From Rhodospirillaceae bacterium (GTDB lineage: Bacteria; Pseudomonadota; Alphaproteobacteria; MPNO01; UBA2964), in NCBI GenBank assembly GCA_002709075.1, contig PAPV01000004.1:252732-316731 (forward strand): DNA of 64,000 nucleotides, written 5' to 3'. Numbering within the stretch: the first letter of the stretch is position 1; every line of letters starts with the position of its first letter. Below the pieces are notes generated by a model. That model ran no database searches. It was given only the letters and a program-made list of their open reading frames with translations, and had not been told where the DNA came from. A program made the position numbers and the translations under genes. Shown here piece after piece: positions 1-10,012 of this stretch.

Positions 1-890
1 CTGGTGAAATAAGACTTCCTAATGAACCGGCGGCAAAAATAGAAAACATTCGATTGAGGATTGTCCAGCCGAACATTCAGCAACATCTCAAATGGAAGTC
101 AGAATTACGTGACAGACATTTAAACAATCTTTTGGAACTCTCCCGTAATTTCCAGTCTGATGGATTAACCCACATAATTTGGCCGGAAACTGCAGCACCG
201 TTTATAATTTCCCAAGATAAATTAACTAGAAAAAAAATCTCTGTTGTTGTGCCAAGAAACGGTTTTTTATTTACGGGTTCTTTACGCACCACTCCACCAA
301 GTAATGGCCCATTCCGTTTATGGAATAGTCTTCACGCACTGGATGCTAATGGTTCAATTGTGGCGACTTATGATAAGAATCATTTGGTGCCCTTTGGCGA
401 GTATGTTCCATTTCGCAGCATTTTTGGCTTTTCAAAAATTACAAAGGGCAGAACTGATTTTACAGCTGGGTTGATGCCAAAGAATTTAACGCTACCCAAA
501 TTACCTTCGTTTTTGCCACTTATTTGTTATGAAATAATATTTCCCAACGTTTTGTTTTCTGTGCCACGTCCTGGTTGGATTATAAATATTACAAATGATG
601 CATGGTTTGGTAATAGTACTGGCCCGAAACAACATTTTGCACTCTCAAAAATGCGAGCTGTGGAGTTCGGCCTGCCTGTTGCAAGGGCTGCGAACACAGG
701 TGTATCGGCAATGATAGATCCTTGGGGTCGAGTTGTAGATAGTCTTGACATTGGTAAATCGGGTTATATTGATGTAGGTCTACCTCAAGCGTTGCCAACT
801 ACTGTATACACCGGCGTTGGAGAGCATCTAGTGGTGATAATTGTTTCTTGTATATTAGGTTTAACCAGTATTACCAGGCTACGAAATTAA
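1..890 (+). CDS. lnt: Apolipoprotein N-acyltransferase, C-terminal part (5' end outside window)
   Basis: Lnt transfers the third acyl chain onto the N-terminal cysteine of lipoproteins at the periplasmic face of the inner membrane. The frame is open from base 3 with no stop, so the gene starts upstream; the first in-window start-like codon, TTG at 54, is internal. What remains is the nitrilase-like domain. The catalytic triad is visible: Glu in WPETA, Lys in YDKNHLVPFGEY, and Cys in PLICYEIIFP. A final hydrophobic helix ends the protein, as expected. The N-terminal membrane helices are not in the window. Position immediately before metK is the usual alphaproteobacterial order. Identification is firm. 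Confidence 0.95.
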   Translation, partial: GEIRLPNEPAAKIENIRLRIVQPNIQQHLKWKSELRDRHLNNLLELSRNFQSDGLTHIIWPETAAPFIISQDKLTRKKISVVVPRNGFLFTGSLRTTPPSNGPFRLWNSLHALDANGSIVATYDKNHLVPFGEYVPFRSIFGFSKITKGRTDFTAGLMPKNLTLPKLPSFLPLICYEIIFPNVLFSVPRPGWIINITNDAWFGNSTGPKQHFALSKMRAVEFGLPVARAANTGVSAMIDPWGRVVDSLDIGKSGYIDVGLPQALPTTVYTGVGEHLVVIIVSCILGLTSITRLRN

Positions 891-1023
891 TATTATTTTT
901 ATTATTCTAAAATTTTTAACAAATGGCTCAAAATGATGAATTTTTAAAGCATGTTAAAACTTTAAACATTCTATTTTGATATTTTTACATGCCAAACCAT
1001 TTAACAAATAAAAAATATCACTC

Positions 1024-1147
1024 TTGACGTACTAAACATTTTTATTGAATAAATTTGGATATAACGAAGAGCAGTGTTAAGTGTCCTAAATATTCTGATT
1101 TCACAATGCTCGTTTGATTGTTTAGAGGCGCCAACTAAGTAATGGAG
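1024..1147 (+). promoter_or_regulatory. metK leader: candidate promoter and structured 5' UTR
   Basis: The 264-base gap before metK holds a possible -35 TTGACG at 1024-1029, with a weak -10 (TGAATA, 1046-1051) 16 bases later. Downstream, 1069-1077 can pair with 1103-1111 (GAGCA with TGCTC, one mismatch, then TGT with ACA), enclosing about 25 bases. A second small stem pairs TTAG 1122-1125 with CTAA 1135-1138. The Shine-Dalgarno GGAG lies at 1144-1147. metK is often under SAM-riboswitch control in alphaproteobacteria, but I could not match the conserved core of SAM-II, SAM-V or SAM/SAH, so the function is inference only. Confidence 0.3.
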
Positions 1148-1154
1148 ATTTAAC

Positions 1155-2321
1155 TTGCCAAAAGGTTCGTTTGTTTTTACTAGTGCGTCGGTTTCCGAAG
1201 GTCATCCTGATAAGGTTAGCGACCGCATTTCTGACTCCGTTCTTGATGCATTCCTGTTTGCTGACCCATATTCGCGTGTTGCTTGTGAAACTTTATGTAC
1301 TACTAATAAGGTAGTGCTCGCTGGGGAAGTGCGGGGTCCTCAATCAGTGGATGCTTCGTTAATCGAGAACAAAACCCGTGAAGCAATAAAGGATATCGGG
1401 TATACTCAGGACGGTTTTCATTGGGATAAAGTAGTTGTAGATGTTTTGTTGCACCAGCAATCAGCCGACATTGCGCAGGGTGTTGATTCGCATGGTAACA
1501 AAGATGAGGGGGCAGGCGACCAAGGGCTTATGTTTGGTTACGCTTGCAAAGAGACTGAAGCGCTGATGCCTGCTCCAATTCACTTCTCGCATGAAATTCT
1601 CAGATCATTAGCAGCGGCGCGTCATGCTGGGGATATTCCTGGAATTGAGCCAGATTCAAAGAGTCAGGTAACACTGCGCTATGAAAACTATAAACCGGTG
1701 TGTGCTACATCAATCGTTGTATCTACGCAACACGAGGAAAAGTTGAGACAGTCAGATATACGAGAAATTGTTCGGCCACACGTGGAAAAAGTTTTACCAG
1801 ATGGTTGGATGTGTCCTGAAGAAGAATTTTATGTTAATCCTACTGGTCGTTTTGTGGTTGGCGGTCCGGATGGAGACTGTGGCTTGACGGGGCGTAAAAT
1901 AATTGTTGACACTTACGGCGGAGCGGCTGCCCATGGAGGCGGAGCTTTCTCTGGAAAAGACCCAACCAAAGTGGATCGTTCCGCTGCTTACGCAGCTCGT
2001 TACCTTGCAAAAAATATAGTAGCAGCGGATCTAGCAGAGCGCTGTGTGATACAACTGGCTTACGCAATTGGTGTTTCAAAGCCTTTGTCTCTTTATGTGG
2101 ACACTCAAAATACTGGAAAAGTTGATGAAGATAAGTTGGCAAAAATTCTTCAGGATGTTGTAGATCTTAGTCCGCGCGGAATTCGGGAGCATTTGAAACT
2201 TAACCGCCCAATCTACGCTCGAACTAGTGCCTACGGCCATTTTGGACGTGATGCTGATGTAGATGGTGGTTTTTCATGGGAACGGACAGATATTGCGCAA
2301 ACTTTAAGGTCAGCTTTTTGA
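1155..2321 (+). CDS. metK: S-adenosylmethionine synthetase
   Basis: MetK makes S-adenosylmethionine from methionine and ATP in the cytoplasm; the product feeds methyltransferases such as TrmB next door, UbiE and UbiG. The protein is 388 residues, the family length. The GHPDK motif is at 16-20, the GAGDQG signature at 119-124, and the second signature with [14 protein letters not shown] lies in the C-terminal third. The start is TTG at 1155: an upstream ATG at 1142 stops after three codons, and GGAG at 1144-1147 sits seven bases before the TTG. The long leader may carry control elements. Confidence 0.97.
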   Translation: MPKGSFVFTSASVSEGHPDKVSDRISDSVLDAFLFADPYSRVACETLCTTNKVVLAGEVRGPQSVDASLIENKTREAIKDIGYTQDGFHWDKVVVDVLLHQQSADIAQGVDSHGNKDEGAGDQGLMFGYACKETEALMPAPIHFSHEILRSLAAARHAGDIPGIEPDSKSQVTLRYENYKPVCATSIVVSTQHEEKLRQSDIREIVRPHVEKVLPDGWMCPEEEFYVNPTGRFVVGGPDGDCGLTGRKIIVDTYGGAAAHGGGAFSGKDPTKVDRSAAYAARYLAKNIVAADLAERCVIQLAYAIGVSKPLSLYVDTQNTGKVDEDKLAKILQDVVDLSPRGIREHLKLNRPIYARTSAYGHFGRDADVDGGFSWERTDIAQTLRSAF

Positions 2322-2373
2322 GGCGTTCCTGTAAAAGTTTAGCAAAGATAAGGCAAATTGGGCAGAAAAAATT

Positions 2374-3045
2374 ATGGATCGAAGACTTTTCGGTCGTAGA
2401 AAAGGCCGCCCGCTGCGCCCCCAGCGTCAGAATCTTCTCGATACACTTCTGCATGAATTAACAATCGATGTAGAAGAAATTGGTCTATGTAAAAATCTAG
2501 GTCGTGAGTTATGCATAGAAATTGGGTTTGGTTCTGGGGAGCATCTAATTTGGCAAGCTCAAAACAACTCCAAAAACTTTTTTATTGGCAGTGAGGTTTA
2601 TATAAACGGCATAAGCCGTTTGCTATTAGATATTAATGAGAAATCACTAAAAAATATTCGTTTGTGGATCGACGATGGGAGACTATTACTAGAGGCATTG
2701 CCTAATGAATCCGTAGATGTCATATATATTTTGTTCCCGGACCCATGGCCCAAAACACGACATCACAAACGGCGTATTATTGGAACGTCCACCGTATACG
2801 AACTTGCGAGAGTTTTAAAACCTGGTGGGATTTTGAGAACAGCAACAGATGTTTCTGAATACAAGACCTGGATGTTACAACATATTCTCAATTGTGGCGA
2901 ATTCAGCTGGGAGGCTCGAAGGCCAATTGACTGGCTCGAGCGGCCGATCGACTGGCCTGTAACCAGATATGAGATCAAAGCATTGGGTTCTAACCGGAAT
3001 TGCGCGTACTTTTCATTTAAAAGAAACACTTTGAAAATTTACTAA
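2374..3045 (+). CDS. trmB: tRNA (guanine-N7-)-methyltransferase
   Basis: TrmB methylates N7 of G46 in the variable loop of tRNAs, using S-adenosylmethionine. The 223-residue protein has the methyl-donor motif EIGFGSGEH at 49-57. It also has the family signature FPDPWPKTRHHKRR at 121-134, which includes the catalytic Asp and the basic tRNA-binding residues. The N-terminus is basic (GRRKGRPLRPQR), as usual. It follows metK by 52 bases on the same strand, so the two are probably co-transcribed. Confidence 0.96.
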   Translation: MDRRLFGRRKGRPLRPQRQNLLDTLLHELTIDVEEIGLCKNLGRELCIEIGFGSGEHLIWQAQNNSKNFFIGSEVYINGISRLLLDINEKSLKNIRLWIDDGRLLLEALPNESVDVIYILFPDPWPKTRHHKRRIIGTSTVYELARVLKPGGILRTATDVSEYKTWMLQHILNCGEFSWEARRPIDWLERPIDWPVTRYEIKALGSNRNCAYFSFKRNTLKIY

Positions 3046-3132
3046 ACACCTTGCGGAGTTAATCTTTCTCGAGTTATAAAGACTAGATATCTTATATAAT
3101 TCCTGCTAAAAATTTAACGCAGTATTTTACAG

Positions 3133-3159
3133 AGGTGGGCCAACTGGTCCGCCTTTTTC
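3133..3159 (+). promoter_or_regulatory. Terminator-like hairpin abutting the rimP start codon
   Basis: Bases 3133-3141 pair with 3146-3154 (AGGTGGGCC with GGTCCGCCT, nine pairs, two of them G-U) around the tetraloop AACT. A run of T at 3154-3158 follows, and ATG comes at 3160. It has the form of an intrinsic terminator or attenuator placed directly before the rimP-nusA-infB operon. A leader hairpin at this place is known in other proteobacteria. The placement suggests attenuation, perhaps sensing NusA, but this is inference. Confidence 0.6.
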
Positions 3160-3711
3160 ATGAAAACGCAACGCAAGGGTCATGTTAAGCTAGTGAAGGT
3201 TGGGTATCGCGAACGTAAAGTTGTTGAACTTGTTTCTCATCAAATTGAAGAAATGGGATTTAATTTGGTGCGAGTTTTTTTTGTTGATGATGGACAAAAA
3301 AAACTTCAGATCATGATAGAGCGTGCAAATGGTTTTTTGATTACGGTTGATGATTGTGCTGATGTCAGCAAAATGATCTCGGCATTATTAGATGTAGAAA
3401 ATCCGATTGCAGGAGCCTATGTTCTAGAAGTCAGTTCTCCTGGGATTGATAGACCTTTGATGTGTGAGGAGGATTTTGATCGGTATTCTGGATTTCTGGT
3501 AAACATAGAGTTGGATACCGAAATTTTTGGTCAACGGCGATATATTGGCAAACTTGTCGGCGTTGAATGCGGAGATATAAAAATGGTGTGCAATGATGAG
3601 GATGTAAGATTACCTTTTTCCTCAGTATGGAGTGCATCTTTAGTTTTGACGGATGAATTAATTGAAGCTACGCAGAGCGCATGGAAGGCGGCTGCGGAAA
3701 ATGAGGGCTAG
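3160..3711 (+). CDS. rimP: Ribosome maturation factor RimP
   Basis: RimP assists late maturation of the 30S subunit. Family marks are GFNLVRVFF near residue 35, then VDDCADVSKMISALLDVE and the VSSPGIDRPL motif, followed by the C-terminal SH3-like domain with LPFSSV. At 183 residues it is close to the family length. The ATG at 3160 has no Shine-Dalgarno and lies on the tail of the hairpin. The in-frame GTG at 3193 would remove 11 extra residues and is a real alternative start. The gene overlaps the likely nusA start by 11 bases, pointing to translational coupling. Confidence 0.93.
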   Translation: MKTQRKGHVKLVKVGYRERKVVELVSHQIEEMGFNLVRVFFVDDGQKKLQIMIERANGFLITVDDCADVSKMISALLDVENPIAGAYVLEVSSPGIDRPLMCEEDFDRYSGFLVNIELDTEIFGQRRYIGKLVGVECGDIKMVCNDEDVRLPFSSVWSASLVLTDELIEATQSAWKAAAENEG

Positions 3712-5323
3712 GGACGTGAAAAGCGATTTTGAGGAAGATACAGTAACTGGCGTAGGGTATGATCGTTTAGAACTCCTTCAGGTGGCGGAGGCGGTTGCCC
3801 GCGATAAGGGTATAGAAAAAGCAGAAGTTATAGACGCCATGGAACAAGCCATTCAAAAGGCTGCAAGAACGCGTTACGGATTGGAAAATGACGTGCGAGC
3901 TGAGATTGATAGCAAAAATGGGGAAATCAAGCTTGCGAGATATCTGGAGGTCGCAGATCCTGTAGAGAATGAAGCAACTCAGATTTCATTGTCAGAAGCG
4001 CGTGAGTTAAACCCTGATGCGGATGTGGGAGATTATTTAACAGAACCCCTACCGCCGATAGACTTTGGACGTATCGCCGCTCAGACGGCAAAACAAGTGA
4101 TAGTCCAAAAAGTCCGAGAGGCTGAAAGAACGAGACAGTATAATGAATACAAAGATCGTGTTGGCGAGATTGTTAATGGTATTGTTAAGCGAATAGAATT
4201 CGGCAATGTTACAGTTGATCTGGGCCGCGCTGAAGCAACTTTGCGAAGAGATGAAGTTATTCCTCGCGAGAGTTACAGACCGGGAGATCGGGTGCGTGCT
4301 TACGTCTGTGATGTAAGAGAAGAGACACGTGGGCCCCAAATATTTTTGTCTCGTACACATCCACAATTTATGGCAGGACTATTTGCACAAGAAGTTCCAG
4401 AAATCTATGACTCTATCATCGAGTTGCGAGCAGTCGCTCGTGACCCTGGTAGCCGTGCAAAAATCGCTGTTATTTCAAATGATTCTAGCATCGATCCCGT
4501 GGGAGCATGCGTGGGTATGCGCGGTAGTCGTGTGCAAGCGGTTGTTGGTGAGCTGCAGGGTGAAAAAATCGATATTATTCAGTGGTCAGATGAACCAGCA
4601 ACCTTTGTAGTAAATGGTTTAGCACCAGCAGAAGTCTCCCGAGTTGTTTTAGATGAGGAAGCAGGGCGTATTGAGGTTGTTGTGCCTGATGATCAATTGT
4701 CTTTAGCTATTGGACGGCGCGGTCAAAATGTGAGACTAGCATCTCAGCTCACCGGTTGGGATATCGTGATCCTCACTGAAGAGGAGGAGTCTGAACGTCG
4801 TCAGGAGGAATTCAAGAATAGGACTAAATTGTTTATGGATACGCTCGGCGTTGATGATGTTCTTTCACATTTGCTAGTAGCTGAAGGGTTTACCTCTATT
4901 GAAGAAATTGCTTTTGTTCCAATTGAAGATTTGCTGGGTGTAGAGGGCTTAGATGAAGAGTTGGTGGCAGAGTTACGTGACCGTGCAGTGCAATATTTAA
5001 GCGAGCGCGACTCTGAGGCAGAAACCGTTAGAAAAGAACTTGGAGTATCAGATGAGGTGGCACAAATCGCAGGCTTAACCGCTCCGATGTTGGCTTCTCT
5101 CGGGGAGTCAGGAATTAAAACGCTTGATGATTTGGGTGACTTATCTGGCGATGAATTGGTATCGTCTGAAGATGGTCTATTAAAGGAATTCGATCTTTCA
5201 GAAAAAGAAGCAAATGATATAATTATGGCTGCTAGAGCACATTGGTTTGAAGATGAGTTGCCCACCCAAGAAAAGGGCAATGATCCAGATACTGATGAGG
5301 AAAAAGAGAAGCCGATCGTTTAA
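3701..5323 (+). CDS. nusA: Transcription termination/antitermination factor NusA
   Basis: NusA binds RNA polymerase and controls pausing, termination and antitermination. Domains in order: N-terminal polymerase-binding domain (KAEVIDAMEQAIQKAARTRYG), S1 domain (GEIVNGIVKRIEFGNVTVDLG), two KH domains (GACVGMRGSRVQ, and LAIGRRGQNVRLAS) and a long acidic tail with helix-hairpin-helix-like repeats, typical of proteobacteria. The frame is open from 3662, but ATG 3701 (540 residues) fits the family N-terminus better and overlaps the end of rimP. GTG at 3716, just after AGGG, is a further possibility. Confidence 0.95.
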   Translation: MRARDVKSDFEEDTVTGVGYDRLELLQVAEAVARDKGIEKAEVIDAMEQAIQKAARTRYGLENDVRAEIDSKNGEIKLARYLEVADPVENEATQISLSEARELNPDADVGDYLTEPLPPIDFGRIAAQTAKQVIVQKVREAERTRQYNEYKDRVGEIVNGIVKRIEFGNVTVDLGRAEATLRRDEVIPRESYRPGDRVRAYVCDVREETRGPQIFLSRTHPQFMAGLFAQEVPEIYDSIIELRAVARDPGSRAKIAVISNDSSIDPVGACVGMRGSRVQAVVGELQGEKIDIIQWSDEPATFVVNGLAPAEVSRVVLDEEAGRIEVVVPDDQLSLAIGRRGQNVRLASQLTGWDIVILTEEEESERRQEEFKNRTKLFMDTLGVDDVLSHLLVAEGFTSIEEIAFVPIEDLLGVEGLDEELVAELRDRAVQYLSERDSEAETVRKELGVSDEVAQIAGLTAPMLASLGESGIKTLDDLGDLSGDELVSSEDGLLKEFDLSEKEANDIIMAARAHWFEDELPTQEKGNDPDTDEEKEKPIV

Positions 5324-5354
5324 ATTTTCTTATTCTATGAAAGGATCTAGGATA

Positions 5355-5990
5355 ATGTTTAGTGACTCGAAAGCTTCTGAGCGGTGGTTAACTAACATCA
5401 AGAGCAAGAACAAATTGCGCAAAAAGCGATGTATTGTCACTCGCAAATTATATTCAACAGAAATGCTAATACGATTTGTGCTTAGCCCCGAGAAAACGAT
5501 TGTTCCAGATCCTTGGGAACGCTTGCCCGGCCGTGGATTGTGGTTGGAGGCGAGGCGAGATATAGTTGAAACGGCATGTGATATTAAGGCTTTCGATAGG
5601 GTTATGAAGCAAGAAGTAAGCGTTTCATCTGCTCTTGCTGATATGGTGGAGCAATTATTATTGCGTCGATGTATTGAATTAATAGGATTAGCTCGTCGTG
5701 CCGGTAATGCCGTAGCAGGCTTTGAGAAGACACGGACGTCTATAGTCAATGGTAAAGCTGTTTTGGCTATAGTAGCTATAGATGGAGCAAAAGGAAGTAA
5801 GAAAAAATTATTATCTGGCCGATTAAATTTTCCGGTAATAGATGTTTTTCTTCGACGTGAATTAGGATGTGTATTTGATCGAGACAATGTTGTATTTGTT
5901 GCGCTTTCGAATTTAGGATTAGCAATGAAGTTGCAAATCGAAACTTATAAACTTGCTGGTTTTAGGACTACTTTTCCGGCTGTGGAATAA
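5355..5990 (+). CDS. ylxR: YlxR (DUF448) RNA-binding protein fused to an L7Ae-like domain
   Basis: The N-terminal half is a DUF448/YlxR domain (RKKRCIVTRK, then the PGRGLWL turn). The C-terminal half is an L7Ae/L30e-like RNA-binding domain (ELIGLARRAGNAVAGFEKT, then VNGKAVLAIVAIDGAKGSKKKL). This two-domain form between nusA and infB is typical of alphaproteobacteria. Its molecular role is not settled; RNA or ribosome binding is inferred from the family. The frame is open into nusA, but ATG 5355 has AAGGA nine bases upstream and clears the nusA stop at 5323; ATG 5337 is an alternative. Confidence 0.88.
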   Translation: MFSDSKASERWLTNIKSKNKLRKKRCIVTRKLYSTEMLIRFVLSPEKTIVPDPWERLPGRGLWLEARRDIVETACDIKAFDRVMKQEVSVSSALADMVEQLLLRRCIELIGLARRAGNAVAGFEKTRTSIVNGKAVLAIVAIDGAKGSKKKLLSGRLNFPVIDVFLRRELGCVFDRDNVVFVALSNLGLAMKLQIETYKLAGFRTTFPAVE

Positions 5991-6018
5991 AAAGCAATAG
6001 GTGTAAAGGCTATATAGG

Positions 6019-8607
6019 ATGACTAAGCAAGATTCGGACTCAGAGGAAACACCCAAGAGGGTATTACGAGCTCGTCCACGCCTCGAGCTAAAAAAAACAG
6101 TAGATGCAGGGCAAGTGAAGCAGAGTTTTTCTCACGGCCGCACCAAATCGGTCTCCGTAGAGGTTCGCAAAAAACGCACTTTGGGTAAGGTTACAAAGAC
6201 CGAAAATGAAAAGTCTTTAAAGGATGATAGCTTTAAGACTTCTAAATCTGCCTCTGCTTTTAAAAACAAGGTTACTACTTCCCGCAAGCCTGCAGTCTTA
6301 AAAACATTGACGGAGGAGGAAGCAGCAGCCCGACGGCGGGCCCTAGAGAGTGCACAGCAGAGTGGAGCAGTTAATGGAGTGTTAGAGCAGACGTCTGCTG
6401 CGGCTGAGGCCCGACGTCAGGCCGCAAAAGATGAAAATGCTGCACGCCGGCGTGAGGATGAAGACCGTCAGCGCCGTGAAGAAGAAGATAAAAAGCGTCG
6501 GGAGGATGAGGAGAACCGCAAAAGGCAAGAAGAAGAGGCGGCAAAACGTGCCGCAGAGCAGGCTGCAAAGTTACAGGCTAGAGAGGAACAAGGTTTACAG
6601 GTTAAACCGGAAGTAAATCCGGCACGAAGGTCCGGTGATAACTCCGACAAGAGGCAACTGAGAAACGAGAGGCAAGAAACAAGGCGTCCTAGTGCAAGAA
6701 GAGGTGAGCCAAGGCGAAGGTCCCGGGGGAAACTGACTGTTAATCAGGCTCTAAACGAGGAAGAACGAACTCGTAGTTTGGCTTCTGTTCGCCGTCAAAG
6801 AGAAAGAGTTCGTCGAAACCAGCAGTCCCAGCCAATTGAAACCAAGAAGATTAGCCACGAGGTTATCCTACCTGAAACGATTATGGTGCAGGAGCTTGCA
6901 AATCGAATGGCAGAACGTGGTGTAGATGTTATTCGTTGTTTAATGAAGCTTGGGGTTATGGCCACACTACAACAAACAATTGATGCTGATACAGCTGAGC
7001 TTGTAATAGGGGAATTCGAGCATACCGCTAAGCGGGTCAGTGAATCGGATGTTGAAATAGGTCTAAAGGGAGACGTTGATCCCGACCATTTATTGCGCCC
7101 CCGTTCCCCTATAGTTACGGTGATGGGGCATGTAGACCATGGGAAGACATCATTGCTAGATGCACTGCGTAAAACAAATGTTGCAGAGCGTGAAAAAGGC
7201 GGCATTACTCAACATATCGGAGCCTATCAGATTACAAATGATGAGGGGAATAAAATAACTTTCATTGATACGCCGGGACACGCAGCGTTTACCGCAATGC
7301 GTGCTCGCGGAGCAAATGTAACCGATATAATCATATTAGTTGTAGCTGCTGATGATGGTATCATGCCTCAGACGGTGGAGGCTATTGATCATGCTAAGGC
7401 AGCGGAAGTCCCAATAATTGTAGCAATTAATAAGATTGACAGGCCTAATTCTGACCCACAAAAAGTTCGAAATGAATTGCTGCAACATGAGATTATCTTG
7501 GAGGACGTAGGTGGAGACGTTTTGTCCGCAGAGGTCTCGGCTACCGAAGGAACAAATATTGAAAAATTGACAGAAGTCATTCAACTACAAGCCGAAGTGT
7601 TGGAACTTCGAGCAAATCCTAATCGTGCTGCCGAAGGTGTTGTTATTGAGTCAAATTTGGAAACTGGCCGAGGGGCTGTTGCTACTGCGTTGATACAGCG
7701 GGGGACTTTAAACATTGGGGACATTGTAGTTGCTGGACCTGAATGGGGTCGTGTGCGAGCAATGACTGATGACACACGTGCAAGGGTAAGGACTGCAGTT
7801 CCATCTCAACCAGTCGAGATAATGGGTTTATCTGGAGCGCCCGCTGCAGGTGATGAATTTGCAGTTGTAGAAAGTGAGACCCGCGCCAGAGAAATTACTG
7901 AGTTTCGACAACGGCAGGCTCGCCTTCAGAAAACAGCGGTAGCACCTAAAGGTTCTTTAGAACAGTTATTTAGTCAAATTGAATCAGGGAAAGTTAAAAT
8001 TCTTCCATTGCTTATAAAAGCAGACACGCATGGATCGGTTGAAGCAATAATCAGTAGCCTCCAAAAAATTAGTACAGATGAGGTTAAAGTGCAGGTTTTG
8101 CATTCTGGTGCTGGCGGAATTAATGAATCAGATGTTGGCTTGGCTCAAGCTTCCAACGGTTTTATCGTTGGTTTTAATGTGCGAGCCAATTCTCAAGCGC
8201 GTGAATTAGCGCAGCGCGAAAAGCTTGATATTCGTTACTATTCGATAATCTATGATCTTATCGACGATATTAAGGGACTGCTAAGTGGGATGCTGGCACC
8301 TGAAAAACGCGAGACTTTTCTTGGCTATGCTGAAATCTTAGAAGTATTTAATATTAGTAAGATGGGTCGAATAGCAGGTTGCAAGGTTACAGATGGAATG
8401 GTCAAACACGGCTCTGGAGTGCGACTGCTCCGCGATGATGTTGTAATACACGAGGGGTCTCTCTCAACTTTGAAACGGTTCAAAGATGATGTACGAGAGG
8501 TTCGGGAGGGTATGGAATGTGGTATGTCTTTTGAGAATTACCAAGATATCAAGCAGGGTGATCGTGTAGAATGTTTTGACGTCGAGGAGATTGTTCGTTC
8601 ACTGTAA
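6019..8607 (+). CDS. infB: Translation initiation factor IF-2
   Basis: IF-2 is the GTPase that places initiator tRNA on the 30S subunit. The 862-residue protein begins with a long charged segment, about residues 85-280, very rich in Arg, Glu, Lys and Ala and probably a long helix. An IF2-N motif ([21 protein letters not shown]) follows. The G domain has GHVDHGKT at 370-377, DTPGH near 417 and NKID at 471-474. The C-terminal domains close with an [14 protein letters not shown] motif (here [12 protein letters not shown]). It sits 28 bases after ylxR in the nusA operon. Confidence 0.97.
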   Translation: MTKQDSDSEETPKRVLRARPRLELKKTVDAGQVKQSFSHGRTKSVSVEVRKKRTLGKVTKTENEKSLKDDSFKTSKSASAFKNKVTTSRKPAVLKTLTEEEAAARRRALESAQQSGAVNGVLEQTSAAAEARRQAAKDENAARRREDEDRQRREEEDKKRREDEENRKRQEEEAAKRAAEQAAKLQAREEQGLQVKPEVNPARRSGDNSDKRQLRNERQETRRPSARRGEPRRRSRGKLTVNQALNEEERTRSLASVRRQRERVRRNQQSQPIETKKISHEVILPETIMVQELANRMAERGVDVIRCLMKLGVMATLQQTIDADTAELVIGEFEHTAKRVSESDVEIGLKGDVDPDHLLRPRSPIVTVMGHVDHGKTSLLDALRKTNVAEREKGGITQHIGAYQITNDEGNKITFIDTPGHAAFTAMRARGANVTDIIILVVAADDGIMPQTVEAIDHAKAAEVPIIVAINKIDRPNSDPQKVRNELLQHEIILEDVGGDVLSAEVSATEGTNIEKLTEVIQLQAEVLELRANPNRAAEGVVIESNLETGRGAVATALIQRGTLNIGDIVVAGPEWGRVRAMTDDTRARVRTAVPSQPVEIMGLSGAPAAGDEFAVVESETRAREITEFRQRQARLQKTAVAPKGSLEQLFSQIESGKVKILPLLIKADTHGSVEAIISSLQKISTDEVKVQVLHSGAGGINESDVGLAQASNGFIVGFNVRANSQARELAQREKLDIRYYSIIYDLIDDIKGLLSGMLAPEKRETFLGYAEILEVFNISKMGRIAGCKVTDGMVKHGSGVRLLRDDVVIHEGSLSTLKRFKDDVREVREGMECGMSFENYQDIKQGDRVECFDVEEIVRSL

Positions 8608-8648
8608 TTTGTTTCTGAAGTATGCTAGATGTTCTCGGATAAAGTTTA

Positions 8649-9065
8649 ATGAAGCGTAAAACCAGATCGAGTTTGCGTGTAACAGAAAGAAGCCAGCGAC
8701 AGCTTAGAGTAGGTGAAATAATCCGGCATGCTTTAGTCGAAACTTTCATTCGCGGTGAATTGCATGATCCCATCTTAACAGACGTGTCGTTGACAGTTGC
8801 AGAGGTAAGAGTGAGTGCCGACCTTAAAAGGGCCATGGCCTTTGTTATGCCCCTTGGGGGAAATAATGCTGAAGAAATAACTCAAGCTCTCAATCATGCA
8901 TCGCCCTTTTTGCGTCGTAAATTAGCGAAGATAGTAACCCTACGTTATCTGCCGAGCTTATTTTTCGCAGTCGATGATTCCTTTGATCGCGGGCAAAAAA
9001 TTGAGAACATTCTAAAAACTGAACGAGAGTCCCGTGATTTTGTTGAGTTTTCCAATAAGAAATGA
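8649..9065 (+). CDS. rbfA: Ribosome-binding factor A
   Basis: RbfA is a single KH-type protein needed for 16S rRNA 5' end processing and cold adaptation. Family marks include SQRQLRVGEIIRHAL near the N-terminus, DPILTDVSLTVAEVRVSADLKRAMAF (given here as the run from the Asp-Pro after the second helix), and LRYLPSLFFAVDDSFDRG near the end. At 138 residues it is a normal length. Its stop overlaps the truB start by four bases (ATGA), so translation is coupled. Confidence 0.95.
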   Translation: MKRKTRSSLRVTERSQRQLRVGEIIRHALVETFIRGELHDPILTDVSLTVAEVRVSADLKRAMAFVMPLGGNNAEEITQALNHASPFLRRKLAKIVTLRYLPSLFFAVDDSFDRGQKIENILKTERESRDFVEFSNKK

Positions 9066-10003
9066 GTCAAAGACGCAGCGGCAAAGCCATCAATGGATGG
9101 GCAGTTGTTGATAAGACAATTGGAATTAGTTCAACTCAAGCGGTTTCGATGGTTCGGCGTGCGTTCGACGCTAGAAAGGCTGGTCACGCCGGCACCTTGG
9201 ACCCATTAGCGAGTGGTTTACTGCCAATTGCACTGGGAGAAGCAACAAAATTGATACCTTTTCTCCAGGACAGAAAAAAAGAATATAGTTTCACTATAAA
9301 TTGGGGTGAGGAGCGGAATACTGATGATTCAGTTGGTGAAATAATGAAAACTAGCAGCATTCGGCCCTCATTTGAACAAATTGAAAAAGTTCTACCTGAT
9401 TTTGTTGGTCAAACCGATCAGACACCACCAGTGTTTTCTGCAATAAAGATAAACGGGCGAAGAGCTTATAGCCTAGCTCGCGCTGGTGCAGAAATAATTA
9501 TGAAACCTCGTCAGGTGCAAATATTTTCTCTAAAACTTCTTCAAGTGGTTGATAAGGACAAAGCGAAATTCTCTGTTTGCTGTGGCAAGGGAACATATGT
9601 GCGAAGTTTAGGCCGTGATATTGCGCGGCGTTTGGATACATTCGGTTATATTTCCGCTCTTCGCAGAACGGTAAATGGTCCCTTTAGCGAAAAAAATGCA
9701 ATTCCTCTGGATAATTATGACTCTGTAGTGCATATTGCTTTTCCTCCTAGCTTTTTGCTCCCGCTTGAGGCCGTGCTGGACGACATCCCGGCAGTGTTTC
9801 TCAATCCGGAGCAAGTGGATCATATTCGTCACGGCCGCGCTGTGTCACTTGTTGATCTAGAGGAGGTTGATAACCCCGAAACACTTAGAGTGCGGCTGGG
9901 GAACAACACTGTGTGTGCGATGGCTGATGGGCAGCTTATTGCACTTGCGCGGTTAGAGGGTGGAAGGTTGTATCCGAAACGCGTACTTAACCGAAACAAT
10001 TAG
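9062..10003 (+). CDS. truB: tRNA pseudouridine(55) synthase
   Basis: TruB makes pseudouridine 55 in the T loop of nearly all tRNAs. The catalytic aspartate is Asp47 in GHAGTLDPLASG. Later family motifs are KEYSFTINWGEERNTDDSVGE and CGKGTYVRSLGRDIARRL, the second contributing to RNA binding. The C-terminal PUA-like region (HIRHGRAVSLVDL, LIALARLEGGRLYPKRV) is present. The 313-residue length is normal. It overlaps rbfA by four bases and is followed closely by rpsO. Confidence 0.96.
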   Translation: MSQRRSGKAINGWAVVDKTIGISSTQAVSMVRRAFDARKAGHAGTLDPLASGLLPIALGEATKLIPFLQDRKKEYSFTINWGEERNTDDSVGEIMKTSSIRPSFEQIEKVLPDFVGQTDQTPPVFSAIKINGRRAYSLARAGAEIIMKPRQVQIFSLKLLQVVDKDKAKFSVCCGKGTYVRSLGRDIARRLDTFGYISALRRTVNGPFSEKNAIPLDNYDSVVHIAFPPSFLLPLEAVLDDIPAVFLNPEQVDHIRHGRAVSLVDLEEVDNPETLRVRLGNNTVCAMADGQLIALARLEGGRLYPKRVLNRNN

Positions 10004-10012
10004 GAGTTGATG

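Noticed and set aside
1066..1147. Calling the metK leader a known SAM riboswitch
   Set aside because: By eye the conserved cores of SAM-II, SAM-V and SAM/SAH classes could not be found, so it is kept only as a low-confidence structured leader.
4801..5280. Long minus-strand ORF (159 codons) opposite the end of nusA
   Set aside because: It is the antisense shadow of the acidic nusA tail; the Ser-rich translation follows from the nusA codons.
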